DNA from: NCEH01 sp043195195
GTDB taxonomy: Bacteria > Pseudomonadota > Alphaproteobacteria > Rhizobiales > Xanthobacteraceae
Assembly: GCF_043195195.1 (NCBI RefSeq)
Contig: NZ_JBAFWT010000001.1
Span: 1 to 64,000 of the forward strand
Direction: 5' to 3'
Length of the DNA stretch: 64,000 nt
In this document: piece after piece, positions 8,411 through 17,874 of the stretch
Layout of the letters: the number at the start of each line of letters is the position of its first letter
How positions within the stretch are numbered: the stretch's first letter is position 1
The notes under the pieces: model-generated
What the model was told of the DNA's origin: nothing
The model's database searches: none
The model's input: only the letters and a program-made list of their open reading frames with translations
Translations under genes and position numbers: made by a program

Positions 8411-8878
8411 TTACGGTCGGCAGGTCACGCCCGCCCATGTGGCATTCTTGTAATATGGCTGCAATTCGAGACGTTTGATGCCCTGCCAAAGTGTGCTATG
8501 CGCCTGCGGGCAGAGTCGCATAAGGGCCGATGTCGGATTGCCCTGCCAGCTCGCTGGAATGTGGACCGTGACAGTAAAGCCTTCGAGGCGGTATTCGGGC
8601 GCGCCAGACCACCAGAGAGTTGGAAGAACGCTTTGCAGATGCTTGTTGATTTCAAGACGGGCATCAAACGGGAACGGGTTGCTATCGCCGGTGATCCCGA
8701 GGCCGTGCGCCGATCCCTCATCCTGAGACAGGGCCGGGGCGGACACCAGCAGGCACGCGGCAAACGCGCAGGCCAAGGCAGGCACCAAGCCCACGGCAGG
8801 GACCGGGCGCAGGGCACGCGCCAAACCTGCCAAAGGCGTGCCCCCTGGACGGGCGGGACGATGGAACGCGGATTTCAT
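8411..8878 (-). CDS. Small exported protein of unknown function
   Basis: The 155-residue product has a long N-terminal hydrophobic signal (VGLVPALACAFAACLLVSAPALSQ) preceded by basic residues. A mature domain of about 100 residues follows, with WWSGAPEYRLEGFTVTVHIP and two cysteines (LCPQ, VTCRP) that could form a disulfide. The start was chosen for the GGAGAG ribosome site 9 bases upstream. I recognise no family. It is divergent from the flippase gene that opens the exopolysaccharide locus, so it may act in the envelope with that system, but nothing in the sequence proves it. Confidence 0.6.
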   Translation of the reverse strand: MKSAFHRPARPGGTPLAGLARALRPVPAVGLVPALACAFAACLLVSAPALSQDEGSAHGLGITGDSNPFPFDARLEINKHLQSVLPTLWWSGAPEYRLEGFTVTVHIPASWQGNPTSALMRLCPQAHSTLWQGIKRLELQPYYKNATWAGVTCRP

Positions 8879-8996
8879 TCGTGCAACGCTCTCCAGGTCC
8901 GATACGGCTGCGGCCCGAGGCCGGCGCGTGCGCATCATCATCAGTTCGCATCCGCGCCTCAAGGCAGAAGCGCATAACGGGGTGAAGCCGGTTTCC

Positions 8997-10268
8997 ATGC
9001 GCCTCAGCCAGCTCGTCACCACTTATTGGGCCTATGCCGCCGCGCTCGTGGTGCGCGGGCTGGAACTGGTGGGAAAATTCGGCCTCTACATGCTGGCCGC
9101 GCGGATTCTCGGCGCGCATGAATCCGGCCTGTTCTTCTTGTGCATGACCTGGATCGGGCTTGTCGCCACCATCTCGCGGGCCGGCTTCGAGAAGGCCATC
9201 ATCCGCCATATGGCCGGGGAAATGGCGCTCGGGCGAACCCGCGATGCCCGCCGCGCCATGCTGACGGGATTAGGCTGGACCACCCTTGGCGGTGTCCTGG
9301 CGACCGGCTTGACGATTCTGTTTGCCGAGCCGCTGTCCATCCATTTGTTCAGCGAACCCGACCTCGTGCTGCCCCTCAAGATCGCCGCCGCCGTCATCCT
9401 GCCACAGGCGCTCTGCGTGGTCGTCGGTAGCGCCCTGTCGGGCTATCATCGCGTGGTGGCGGCCCAGTTCATCCAGAACGGGCTCTGGCCGATCGTCACG
9501 CTGGCGGCCGTCGGGCTCGGCGCGCGTTCGCTGAACGCCATGCTGATGGCGCTCGGCGCCTCCTATGTGGTCGCCATCCTTGTAGGCGTCGGCCTGATCC
9601 TGATGCAAAAGCCGGCGGAGCAAGTGCAGGGAGACCTCGTGCCCGACGCCCTGCCCGCCCTATGGCGCACCGCCATACCACTCGGCATCGTCGAGGTGGT
9701 GCAGATGTCGCTGAACTCCATTCCCGTCCTCGTGCTGGGCGTGTTCGGCACGCCCACGGACGTGGGTGCGTTCAGCGTCGCAAACCGCATATCGCTGCTG
9801 ATTTCGGTGCTCGTGGTGTCGATCGGCACCATTGCCGCCCCCTCCTTCGCCAGCCTGCACCGGCGCGGCGAGATCGTCGCGCTGCGCGCGCTCAACCGCC
9901 GGGTTCGCCTCGTGGTGGCTTTGTGCGGCGTTCCGGCCATCGCGGTGATGCTGCTGGCGCCGGTGCAATTGCTGCACCTGATCGGTCCCGGCTTCGAGAT
10001 CGGCGCCAGCGCCCTGATGGTGATGAGCATCGGCCAATTGGTCTATTGCCTGTTTCCCAACCAGGACATCGTTCTCGCCATGACCGGGCACGGAAACGTG
10101 CTGCGGTGGCTCAACATCGCCCAGTTCGTCACCTGTTGCGCGCTCGCGTTCGCGCTGATTCCCCCGTTCGGCATGATGGGCGCTGCGGTGCTGGCCTGCA
10201 TCGTGGTCTCGCAGGGCGCGCTCGGCACGGCCATCGCCTTGCGGCGCCTGCTGCCGGCGGCCTATTAG
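8997..10268 (+). CDS. Wzx-type oligosaccharide flippase (MOP superfamily)
   Basis: The 423-residue protein has 12 or more predicted membrane segments, beginning VTTYWAYAAALVVRGLELVGKFGLYMLAARILG, the typical start of polysaccharide flippases. It should move lipid-linked repeat units across the inner membrane. It is followed by co-polymerase, export lipoprotein, glycosyltransferase and polymerase genes on the same strand, so it belongs to a Wzx/Wzy pathway. The ATG at 8997 was chosen because membrane segment 1 follows closely; an upstream GTG at 8981-8983 is in frame and possible. Confidence 0.88.
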   Translation: MRLSQLVTTYWAYAAALVVRGLELVGKFGLYMLAARILGAHESGLFFLCMTWIGLVATISRAGFEKAIIRHMAGEMALGRTRDARRAMLTGLGWTTLGGVLATGLTILFAEPLSIHLFSEPDLVLPLKIAAAVILPQALCVVVGSALSGYHRVVAAQFIQNGLWPIVTLAAVGLGARSLNAMLMALGASYVVAILVGVGLILMQKPAEQVQGDLVPDALPALWRTAIPLGIVEVVQMSLNSIPVLVLGVFGTPTDVGAFSVANRISLLISVLVVSIGTIAAPSFASLHRRGEIVALRALNRRVRLVVALCGVPAIAVMLLAPVQLLHLIGPGFEIGASALMVMSIGQLVYCLFPNQDIVLAMTGHGNVLRWLNIAQFVTCCALAFALIPPFGMMGAAVLACIVVSQGALGTAIALRRLLPAAY

Positions 10269-10459
10269 GCCGGACGGACCGCTCGGAACCGCCGCGCGCA
10301 TGCCGGACACGAGGCATTAATGTTAAGATTTTTGCCGCTTTTTAGCGAATGGCCGCACCCGCATCCAGCAGCGACGCCCCGGCGTCCCGTGGGGCGCGCC
10401 GGGCGCGATGGTGAGAGCAAGCGGAGCGGCCATTGGCCGAAGTGGGACCGAGGATTGCG

Positions 10460-12577
10460 ATGACGGTTACGCACGCCGCAGAAGTGGAAGGCACCGCTCC
10501 GATCTCGTGGAGCGATGTCCGCGCGCCCGCCTTTACCGTGCGCGACTTCCTGATCGCGACCGCATACCATATCCGCATCGTTCTCATCGCGGCTTTGCTT
10601 CCGCTCCTGGTGGGGCTCGCCGCCTCGCTTTCGGCAAAAACCGAATATACCGCCAGCAGCCTGCTGATGGTCCTGGTCAACCGCGAGGTGAATTCCCAGA
10701 ACGTCACGGACAGCGGCCCGACCACCCTCTCCATCGAGGGCCTCAAGACCGTGGAATCCGAGGTCCAGATCCTCGAAAGCTCGGACGTGATCCGCGATAC
10801 CATCGAGGCCATCGGTGTCGACCGGCTGTTTCCTCGCGGTCGGCTCGGATCGCTGCTCGCCTATCTGCGCTTCGGCAAGCCTGCCGAGGGTCCCTTGGAC
10901 AAGGCCATCGAGCAGTTCCGCAAGAACATGCGCGCCTCGGTCCAGTCTGGCTCCAACATCATTCTGGTCACCTACACCTCCCCCGACCGGGCGCTGTCCA
11001 TCGAGGCCACCGACACGGTCGTGAAGTTCTACATGCAACGGCGGCGGAGCATTTTCGACAATCCGACCGCGGCGATCCTCACCGTCGAGGTGGAGCGCTT
11101 CAAGCGGGATTTGCGGTCGGTCGATCTGGAAATCCAGGCGCTGAAGACCAAGAGCGACATCATCGATTTCACCCAGGACGCCCTGCTGGCGGCAAACCAG
11201 GTGGACAGCCTCATTCAACGCCGCCGTCAGGTCGCGGAACGGCGCGTTTCTGTCGTGGCGCAGTTGAGCGAGGCAGAGCGGCAGTTGAAGGGCCAGTCGG
11301 AGACGGTGTTCGACTTCAACCAGAAAAGCGACGTCACGCCCAATGACGAGGATCGCAACGTCCTCACCGGCCTGCTGGTGGAGCGCGACCGGCTGGTGCA
11401 GCAATATGCGCCGGGCAGCCCCTTGATCAAGGAAGCCGACCGCAAGATCGCCACCGTCCGCCGCGCCATGGCGGAGGCCGAGCTGCGCATGTTCTCGACC
11501 AATCGCGAGGTGCGCAATCCCTCCATCGCCTATCTCAACAACATGATCCTCAGCCTGCGGGTCGAGGCGGACGCGCTGCAGTTGCAGATCACCGAACTCG
11601 ATGCGCAGCAGGCCACCGCGGAGAAGCGGCTGGCGGTGCTCCGCTCGACCGAAACCCGGCTCGTGGAGCTGACGCGCCAGCGCGATTCGCTGAACGAGGG
11701 GTACCGCGAATATCTGCGGCGGGCCGTTGCCGCCTCGATCGAGGAAACGGCAACCAAGGTCCGCGCGTCGAATGTGCGCGTGGTCCAGGATGCCAGCTCG
11801 GCGGTCACGAGCCGCAGCATGGCCATTCCCTTGCTTGCGGGCGGCATATTCGGCGGCCTGCTGTTCGGCGCGGCGGCCGGCGCGCTCGCCTCCGCCGTGC
11901 GCACGGTCTTCATCCAGCCGGGCGAAAGCGAGCGGGCCCTGCATCTGCCCGCTCTGGCGGAATTCTCCGACAAGCGCGACGCGCTCAATTCCGACCAGGA
12001 CATCAGCGCGCTGGCGACCCTGCTGCTGGATACGGAGCTGGACGGCAAGCCGCTGCGAACCCTGCACTTCGTCACCCAGGAGCGGGACGACGACGTGCCG
12101 CTCCTGAGCCGCCGCCTGGCCGAGGAGTTCAGCATGCAGCGCGGCCTGCGCACCCTTCTGGTGGACTTGTGCTCGGCCACGCCCCATCCGCTCGAACCCG
12201 CCCAAACCGAGGTCCAGGGCGGCCTGATCGTCACCCCCACTTCGGTGCCGCTGCTCTGGTCGGTGACCGACGACACCGAATCACCCTTGTTGAGCGTGCG
12301 CCTGCCCCTGGTCGACGCGCGGCAAATGATGGAAGAGCTGGAGGAAACCTTCGATGCGATCGTCTTCTGCTCCATCGCACAAATGTCATCACCGGTCATC
12401 CAGCGCCTGAATCTTCTTGTGGATGCCAATATTCTGGTCATTCGCGCGGAGAGCACGCGAAAAGCAGCGGCGCTTCGACTGCGTTCAACCGTCCTCGAAA
12501 ACGGTGGATTTATTCTCGGCTTGGTTTTCCTTGGCCGCAGATACTACCTGCCCGAATGGATTTACAAAAGAGCTTGA
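10460..12577 (+). CDS. Wzc/GumC-like polysaccharide co-polymerase with degenerate kinase domain
   Basis: The protein has about 705 residues. TM1 lies at about 35-55 (IRIVLIAALLPLLVGLAASL). A Wzz domain and long coiled-coil region follow, then TM2 (MAIPLLAGGIFGGLLFGAAAGALAS), and a cytoplasmic C-terminal domain laid out like a bacterial tyrosine kinase. The region that should hold the Walker A loop reads FVTQERDDDVPLLSRRLAEEF, with no GK[S/T]; Walker A' is reduced to LRTLLVDLCSA, and no tyrosine cluster ends the protein. It probably controls chain length and export without kinase activity, as in HfsA/GumC-type proteins. The ATG was preferred over a TTG at 10433 because of the GAGG site 6 bases upstream. 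Confidence 0.87.
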   Translation: MTVTHAAEVEGTAPISWSDVRAPAFTVRDFLIATAYHIRIVLIAALLPLLVGLAASLSAKTEYTASSLLMVLVNREVNSQNVTDSGPTTLSIEGLKTVESEVQILESSDVIRDTIEAIGVDRLFPRGRLGSLLAYLRFGKPAEGPLDKAIEQFRKNMRASVQSGSNIILVTYTSPDRALSIEATDTVVKFYMQRRRSIFDNPTAAILTVEVERFKRDLRSVDLEIQALKTKSDIIDFTQDALLAANQVDSLIQRRRQVAERRVSVVAQLSEAERQLKGQSETVFDFNQKSDVTPNDEDRNVLTGLLVERDRLVQQYAPGSPLIKEADRKIATVRRAMAEAELRMFSTNREVRNPSIAYLNNMILSLRVEADALQLQITELDAQQATAEKRLAVLRSTETRLVELTRQRDSLNEGYREYLRRAVAASIEETATKVRASNVRVVQDASSAVTSRSMAIPLLAGGIFGGLLFGAAAGALASAVRTVFIQPGESERALHLPALAEFSDKRDALNSDQDISALATLLLDTELDGKPLRTLHFVTQERDDDVPLLSRRLAEEFSMQRGLRTLLVDLCSATPHPLEPAQTEVQGGLIVTPTSVPLLWSVTDDTESPLLSVRLPLVDARQMMEELEETFDAIVFCSIAQMSSPVIQRLNLLVDANILVIRAESTRKAAALRLRSTVLENGGFILGLVFLGRRYYLPEWIYKRA

Positions 12578-12744
12578 GGCGAAACTTTTCATTAACCATG
12601 GGGGTTTAGCGTTGCTTTACCACGTTGATCGGTTCAACGGTTCTGCTTCGCGCCTCCTTTTTCGCCGCATGGGACCTGTCGAAGGGCCCAAAGGGGAAGC
12701 GCGGTGGGGTCCTGGACCGGGTCGCCCATTAGGAGCCTTCCTCG

Positions 12745-13605
12745 ATGCCCTCCCCCGCATGCGGAGCGACCCGTCGCGATCGCAGCCCGGTGCTGGGTGT
12801 GCCTCACGGCCTTTCCGTCGGGCCGTGGGCTGCCCTTCGGATGCCCCTGTTCCTGCTCCTCGGCAGTTGCGCTTTGGCCGGCTGCACCACCACGGCGAAC
12901 CAGAAGCCCTTCCTGACCGGACAGGAAATCAGCTTCGCGGAAGTCAACCCGCAGGGCTTTCGCCCGTGGAACCCCATCGTGCCCGCCTATCGGATCGGGC
13001 CGGGTGACAAGATCAAGGTCAAGTATTTCCTCACGCGCGAGATGGACGAGGACCTGACCGTGACGCCCGACGGCACCATCGGGCTGCGGGCGGTCGGGCA
13101 GATCAAGGTGGAGGGGATGACGCTGACCGGTCTTCAGGAGACCATCCGCGTCGCCTCGCGGCGCGAGCTGACCGACCAGAAGGTGGTCGTCTCGCTTGAG
13201 GACGCGGCCTCCTCCAGCATCTATATCGGCGGCATGGTGGCCCATCCCGGCGCCTTCAAGCTTTCCAACATGCGCATGAGCGCCCTGCAGGCGATCCTGC
13301 TGGCCGGCGGCTTCAACGAGGAGGCGCGCCTCGGCGAGGTGGCGCTGATCCGCCGCGATCTGAACAACCAGCCGATGCTGCGCATCATCAACATGCTCGA
13401 CATCATCGAGACCGGTTCGGATGAACGCGAGGCACCGCTGATGGCCGGCGACATCCTCTATGTCCCGCGCAGCAACATCGCCGAGCTGGACTTGTGGATC
13501 GACCAATTCATCAACAAGGTCGTGCCGTTCCAGCGCAGCTTCAGCTACACCATCGGCAGCTACACCACCGCGACCACCGGCGGCGCGGCGAGCATCATCC
13601 CCTGA
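12745..13605 (+). CDS. Wza/GumB-like polysaccharide export lipoprotein
   Basis: The 286-residue protein has an N-terminal lipoprotein signal ending LAGC. Next comes the poly-export domain (YRIGPGDKIKVKYFLTREMDEDLTV, TVTPDGTIGLRAVGQIKVEGMTL), then an SLBB-type domain (SIYIGGMVAHPGAFKL, LAGGFNEEARLGEVALIRR). Such proteins form the outer-membrane pore for exopolysaccharide and work with the co-polymerase encoded just upstream. The C-terminal segment (DLWIDQFINKVVPFQRSFSYTIG) resembles the amphipathic helix that inserts in the outer membrane. The start is uncertain: a later ATG at 12841 would give a short signal lacking basic residues. Confidence 0.9.
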   Translation: MPSPACGATRRDRSPVLGVPHGLSVGPWAALRMPLFLLLGSCALAGCTTTANQKPFLTGQEISFAEVNPQGFRPWNPIVPAYRIGPGDKIKVKYFLTREMDEDLTVTPDGTIGLRAVGQIKVEGMTLTGLQETIRVASRRELTDQKVVVSLEDAASSSIYIGGMVAHPGAFKLSNMRMSALQAILLAGGFNEEARLGEVALIRRDLNNQPMLRIINMLDIIETGSDEREAPLMAGDILYVPRSNIAELDLWIDQFINKVVPFQRSFSYTIGSYTTATTGGAASIIP

Positions 13606-13714
13606 CCCCGCTTCAGGGCAGGCATCTTCGCGCATGCGGTTGCGGCTGGTATATGCAGCCCAAGCCGGAGCCGCTCGGGTGGCGGGCACCCGAGGACAGA
13701 GGGCGGAACACACC

Positions 13715-14557
13715 ATGCAGACCCATGCCGATCCGGCCGCGGCGGCGCGGCCCTTCGACGAGATCACCTATCTCGGCGTGCCGTTCTCGCTCCTCGACGT
13801 GCCGGCCGCCGCCAAGCTGATCGCCGAGCGCCCGTTCGGGGCGCCGTTCGCCTATGTGGTCACGCCCAATGCCCAGAACCTGGTGCGGCACGGCCACCTC
13901 AAGGACCCGCGCTTCATCGACATCTACGCCCATGCCTGGCTGCGTCTGCTGGACGGCAAGGTGCCGCGCGCGCTGGCGCGGAAGGTGTTCGGCCTGCACA
14001 TCCCGCTCGCACCGGGCAGCGATCTGACCGCCGATCTGCTGGACCACCACATCCGCCCGGAAGATCCCGTCACCATCATCGGCGGCGAGGACGAGATGCT
14101 GCGCCGGCTGAAGGCGAAGTACGGCCTGCAAACGGTCCATCATTACAATCCGCCCATGGGCTTCATCAACAAGCCGGCCGAGGTCGCCGCCTGCGTCGAT
14201 TTCGTGCTGTCCCATCCCGCGCGGTACATCTTCCTGGTCGTCGGGTCGCCGCGCTCGGAATATGTGACGCAACTGATCTTCCAGCACGGCGGCGCCGTGG
14301 GCACCGCGCTGTGCGTGGGCAGCTCGCTCAATTTCGTCACCGGCCTCGCCAAGCGCGCCGGCCCGTTCTACCGCAAGCATGGCCTGGAATGGCTGCACCG
14401 GCTGATCGTGAGCCCGGAGACCCACATCCGCCGCGTGTTCGTGGAATCCATGCCGCTGCTGCTGATGGTGGCGAAGGCCAAGCTCGATCCGAAAGCCTTC
14501 GGCATGGATGGCGGCACACAGACCCGCACCGTGACGCGCGCGGAGACGCGAAAGTGA
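13715..14557 (+). CDS. WecG/TagA/CpsF family glycosyltransferase
   Basis: The 280-residue protein is a normal length for GT26. Signature segments are YVVTPNAQNLVRH near the N-terminus, FLVVGSPRSEYVTQ, and CVGSSLNFVTGLAKRAGPF followed by GLEWLHRLIVSPE, the family's C-terminal motif. Members add a sugar such as ManNAc(A) to a polyprenyl-linked acceptor; HfsJ of holdfast synthesis belongs to the same family. Its last codons overlap the polymerase start (GTGA). Besides the initiating transferase it is the only sugar-adding enzyme in this locus. Confidence 0.92.
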   Translation: MQTHADPAAAARPFDEITYLGVPFSLLDVPAAAKLIAERPFGAPFAYVVTPNAQNLVRHGHLKDPRFIDIYAHAWLRLLDGKVPRALARKVFGLHIPLAPGSDLTADLLDHHIRPEDPVTIIGGEDEMLRRLKAKYGLQTVHHYNPPMGFINKPAEVAACVDFVLSHPARYIFLVVGSPRSEYVTQLIFQHGGAVGTALCVGSSLNFVTGLAKRAGPFYRKHGLEWLHRLIVSPETHIRRVFVESMPLLLMVAKAKLDPKAFGMDGGTQTRTVTRAETRK

Positions 14558-15936
14558 ACCTTACCGGCGCACACGGCCTGCGCCGCGAGAGACTGTCCCC
14601 CGCCGAGCGCGCGGCCTCCCCCGCGCGGCTCGACGAAGGCGAACGCTTCCCCCCGCACGTCACATGGACGATCCTGCTGTGCACGCTGCCGATGTTCGGC
14701 CAGTGCTTCCATTATTACAACGAACTGCCGCCGACCTACCTGCTCTCCAAGGCCTGGCCGATCCTCACCCTGCCGCTGACGATCTACACCATCGCGCAGG
14801 TCAAGCTGCCGGCGAAGGGCATCTATCTGATCTTCCTCGCCTATGCGCTGGGGTTGACGCCGCTCATCTCGATCATCCACCTCGGCAACGATTTCATCGG
14901 CTCGATCGCGACGACGGTGAAGATCTGGCCCATCACCTATTATTTCGGCCTGTTCGCGATGCTCCTGTGGCTCGCGCCTACCGACACCCGCACCCGGGCC
15001 GCCTGCATCACGCTCGGCTATTCCACCTATGGCATCATGCTGATGCTTTGGCTGGTGATCCCGCCGTCCTGGTACAATGACGATTCCGCGCTCGGCAAAT
15101 TGCTGCTCAACGAACAGGAGCGCGGAAACCGCATCTACATGCCGATGTTCTTCGGCATTCTGCTGCTGTTCTATCTGGTGCGGTCGTTCATGCAGAAACC
15201 GCAGGTGTGGAAAGTGGCGGCGGTGATCGTCGGTTTCATCCTGATGCTGTGGATCTACAAGCAGCGCACCGCGATCGCCGCCGCACTGCTGATCTGCGGC
15301 TACGGCATCGTCGCCTCCTCCCCCGACCGCATCCGCCGGCTGTTCATCGCCGTTGGATGCGTGCTCGCGCCGATCGCCGCCGTGGCCTTCTTCCTGTCCG
15401 CCGGCAACGTCACGGAATCCTTGGGCAACTCGCTCTCGGTGCGACAAAACTCGCTCAACATCGCCATCGAGTTCCTCGGCGACAATCCCTTGAGCTGGCT
15501 GTTCGGTGTCGGCGCCACCACGCGGTTCGGCACGGTCACGCTCAGCGACATCTTCCAGGATCGCAGCTTCTTCATCGCCGATCTGGGCTGGGCCGGAGAG
15601 ATCTTCGAATACGGGCTGGTCGGCGCGCTGCTGATCTTCATCCTGCACGCCTGGGGCTTCTTTGCCGTGCATGCCGCCGCGCGGCGCAGCCGCGACCCCT
15701 TCGCCCAGGCCCTGGGGGACTACATCCTCTATCTGTTCGCCACCTCGGCCGTCTATCCGCTGGTGTTCACCCCCGGCGAGGTCGGCGTGGTGATGGCGGT
15801 TGGTGTCTATCTCGACCGGTATCGCAAAAAGCGACTGGAGGCTCCCCCGCAAGGCCCCCATCTGTCGCTGCGCACCGCCCGCAAGCGGGTGACGGTGGCG
15901 ATCCCGCGCGCCGTGCGCGTCACCCGCTCCGGCTGA
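14554..15936 (+). CDS. Wzy-like O-antigen/exopolysaccharide polymerase
   Basis: The 460-residue integral membrane protein has about 10-12 hydrophobic segments and a periplasmic loop (IPPSWYNDDSALGKLLLNEQ). The conserved-type stretch NSLNIAIEFLGDNPLSWLFGVGATTRFG is seen in O-antigen polymerase/ligase proteins. It should join flipped repeat units on the periplasmic face. Sequence conservation in this class is low, so a ligase role is possible. The start is GTG overlapping the upstream stop by 4 bases, which implies translational coupling. The gene converges on the GMC oxidoreductase gene with 8 bases between the stops. Confidence 0.82.
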   Translation: MNLTGAHGLRRERLSPAERAASPARLDEGERFPPHVTWTILLCTLPMFGQCFHYYNELPPTYLLSKAWPILTLPLTIYTIAQVKLPAKGIYLIFLAYALGLTPLISIIHLGNDFIGSIATTVKIWPITYYFGLFAMLLWLAPTDTRTRAACITLGYSTYGIMLMLWLVIPPSWYNDDSALGKLLLNEQERGNRIYMPMFFGILLLFYLVRSFMQKPQVWKVAAVIVGFILMLWIYKQRTAIAAALLICGYGIVASSPDRIRRLFIAVGCVLAPIAAVAFFLSAGNVTESLGNSLSVRQNSLNIAIEFLGDNPLSWLFGVGATTRFGTVTLSDIFQDRSFFIADLGWAGEIFEYGLVGALLIFILHAWGFFAVHAAARRSRDPFAQALGDYILYLFATSAVYPLVFTPGEVGVVMAVGVYLDRYRKKRLEAPPQGPHLSLRTARKRVTVAIPRAVRVTRSG

Positions 15937-15944
15937 GGCCCGTT

Positions 15945-17588
15945 TCAGGCTCCCGGAAGCTCCTGCGCCAGGCGGCCGGCAAGGCGCATCGCGAGCGCCA
16001 CGGCGGTGAGGGTCGGATTGGCTTCCGCCGAGGTCGGGAAGACGGCACTTCCGGCGACGAACAGATTGGCCGCGCCGAATACCCGGCAGTCCTTGTCGAC
16101 CACGCCGGTGCCCGGCCCCTCGCCCATGCGCAGGGTGCCGATCTGGTGATGCCCGTCATAGCATTGCGACAGGATGTAATCGACGCGTTCCGCCTCCGGC
16201 ACGAGCCATCGCATGGTGCCGGAGCCGCTGCTGCGGAGCCATGCGGCAAAGCAGTCGTGTCCCCGGATCAGCGGCTCCGCATCGGCCGCGCGATACCGCA
16301 GATCGATGGCGAGCCGCGGCACCCCATAGGCGTCGTGCTGATCGGAAAGGGTCACCCGCGAATCCGGATTGGGCAATTGCTCGGCATGGAAGCGAATGGC
16401 GTATCGGCGGCCGGCATTGCGCTGGAAGAAGCCGGGCTTGCGGTGCTTGGCGAGATACCGCCCATAGAGGAACGAGGGGATGAAGGCCGTGGTGCGCGGC
16501 AACTCCCGCAGCACGTTGAGGATGTGCGGCAGGCGCTGCACCGTGTCGCCGACATAATGCCGGCGGATCGATTCCGCGACGATCATCCGGCCCACCGGTG
16601 GCACGGAGAGCGCGAGATAGGCGAGGGACAGCACGCCGTTCCGGTGCGCGGGGTCGCGGATCAGCGGATAATCCGGCCACAGGGAGAAATTGGTCAGGCC
16701 CATGCGCGCCTGAAGGTCCGCGCTGGGGGTGAAGCGCCGGCGCACATAATAGCCCTGCGGGTCGGCGAAATAATCGATGCCGGCATCCAGCGTCTCGGAC
16801 GTGAGGTCCATCTCGGCGGCGACGCCATAGAGGTGGCCCATGTAATAACGCCCGAGCGGACCCTCGGGACCGCCGAAGCGGCCAGGCGCATCGCGGCGCG
16901 CCAGAAGCAGCAGGCGCGTGGATTCCAGCGCCCCCGCCGCCAGCACGACGGCGCGCGCGGCAAATGACGCCTTGGTGTCGCCGGGTCCGCGCACGTGCAC
17001 CCGCTCCACCTGCCCGTCGGCGGCGAACGACAGCCCGGTGACCGTCGCGCGCAGTCGCAGATCGATGGTCGCCGCCTCGCGCAGCTTGCGCTCATACATC
17101 ACGGAGAAGCGCGGCTGCAGGCTCCAGCGCTCCAGCCGCTTGAAGTCGAAATCTCCATCGCCGCCGTCAAAGCCGGGCAGCGGGCTTTCGAACACCGGCG
17201 CGCCGCAGCCGATATAGTCGCAGGCGGCGGCCATGTGCGGCTCAACGTCGGCCATGGAAATCGGCCACCCGCTATGGGGAATGGCGGGGCGAACGGTGAA
17301 ATCCACGGGATCAAACGAAACGCAGCGCCCGCCCCACAGGTTCGACGTGCCGCCGAGGCTGCGCTGAACCGCGATGTCCATCGCCACATGGGTCTTCGGA
17401 TCGGCGATCTCGGCGTCCGAGAGGCGCTGCGCCTCGGCGGAGGCTTGAAGTTCGCCGGACTCCAGCAGCAGCACCGAACGCCCGGCCTTGGCCAATTCGA
17501 AGGCGAGGGAAATGCCCACCGGCCCCGTGCCGATGACGCAGACATCGTGGACCTTCCCGTCCAGCCCGGACACACCCGTCGTGATCAT
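15945..17588 (-). CDS. GMC-family FAD oxidoreductase
   Basis: The 547-residue protein has an N-terminal FAD dinucleotide fold (DVCVIGTGPVGISLAFELAKAG, E at the end of strand 2), then QRSLGGTSNLWGGRC. The C-terminal GMC signature has the catalytic-type HHQIGTLRMG and FVAGSAVFPTSAEANPTLTAVALAMRLA. Proteins of this kind lie in many exopolysaccharide clusters and are thought to oxidise a sugar or sugar alcohol, but the substrate is not known. There is no signal peptide, so it should be cytoplasmic. It is leftward like the heptose genes beyond it, separated from them by a strong hairpin. Confidence 0.87.
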   Translation of the reverse strand: MITTGVSGLDGKVHDVCVIGTGPVGISLAFELAKAGRSVLLLESGELQASAEAQRLSDAEIADPKTHVAMDIAVQRSLGGTSNLWGGRCVSFDPVDFTVRPAIPHSGWPISMADVEPHMAAACDYIGCGAPVFESPLPGFDGGDGDFDFKRLERWSLQPRFSVMYERKLREAATIDLRLRATVTGLSFAADGQVERVHVRGPGDTKASFAARAVVLAAGALESTRLLLLARRDAPGRFGGPEGPLGRYYMGHLYGVAAEMDLTSETLDAGIDYFADPQGYYVRRRFTPSADLQARMGLTNFSLWPDYPLIRDPAHRNGVLSLAYLALSVPPVGRMIVAESIRRHYVGDTVQRLPHILNVLRELPRTTAFIPSFLYGRYLAKHRKPGFFQRNAGRRYAIRFHAEQLPNPDSRVTLSDQHDAYGVPRLAIDLRYRAADAEPLIRGHDCFAAWLRSSGSGTMRWLVPEAERVDYILSQCYDGHHQIGTLRMGEGPGTGVVDKDCRVFGAANLFVAGSAVFPTSAEANPTLTAVALAMRLAGRLAQELPGA

Positions 17589-17838
17589 GGCTCGGAAGAA
17601 CTCCGTGCTTCATCGGGCGCCCGCCCGGAAGGGTTGTCAGGATCGGCGCCGGAGCCCGGACAGGGTCGGACCGTGCAAGGCACGTCCCGAAAACCCGACG
17701 ATGGGGCGAGGCCATGCCATAAGGGCTGCGGCTTGACAAGGCGATGGATCAACCCCGGAAAAACCGGCTTGCGCGCGCCCCGTGCCCCGGTCCTTGACCG
17801 GCACCGGAAGGGTTTCGCGCAAACGCCGCGCGGGCTGG

Positions 17839-17873
17839 GCCAACGGCCGATGTGCCGGTCATCGGCCGTTGGC
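17839..17873 (-). terminator. Strong hairpin downstream of the heptose/epimerase operon
   Basis: A perfect 14-bp inverted repeat, GCCAACGGCCGATG / CATCGGCCGTTGGC, with a 7-base loop sits directly after the stop of the AGE epimerase gene. No T-run follows, so termination may need Rho, or the hairpin may protect the 3' end of the mRNA. Confidence 0.6.
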
Positions 17874-17874
17874 T

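Noticed and set aside
10460..12577. Active bacterial tyrosine kinase in the Wzc-like protein
   Set aside because: No Walker A GK[S/T] loop, a reduced A' motif and no C-terminal tyrosine cluster.
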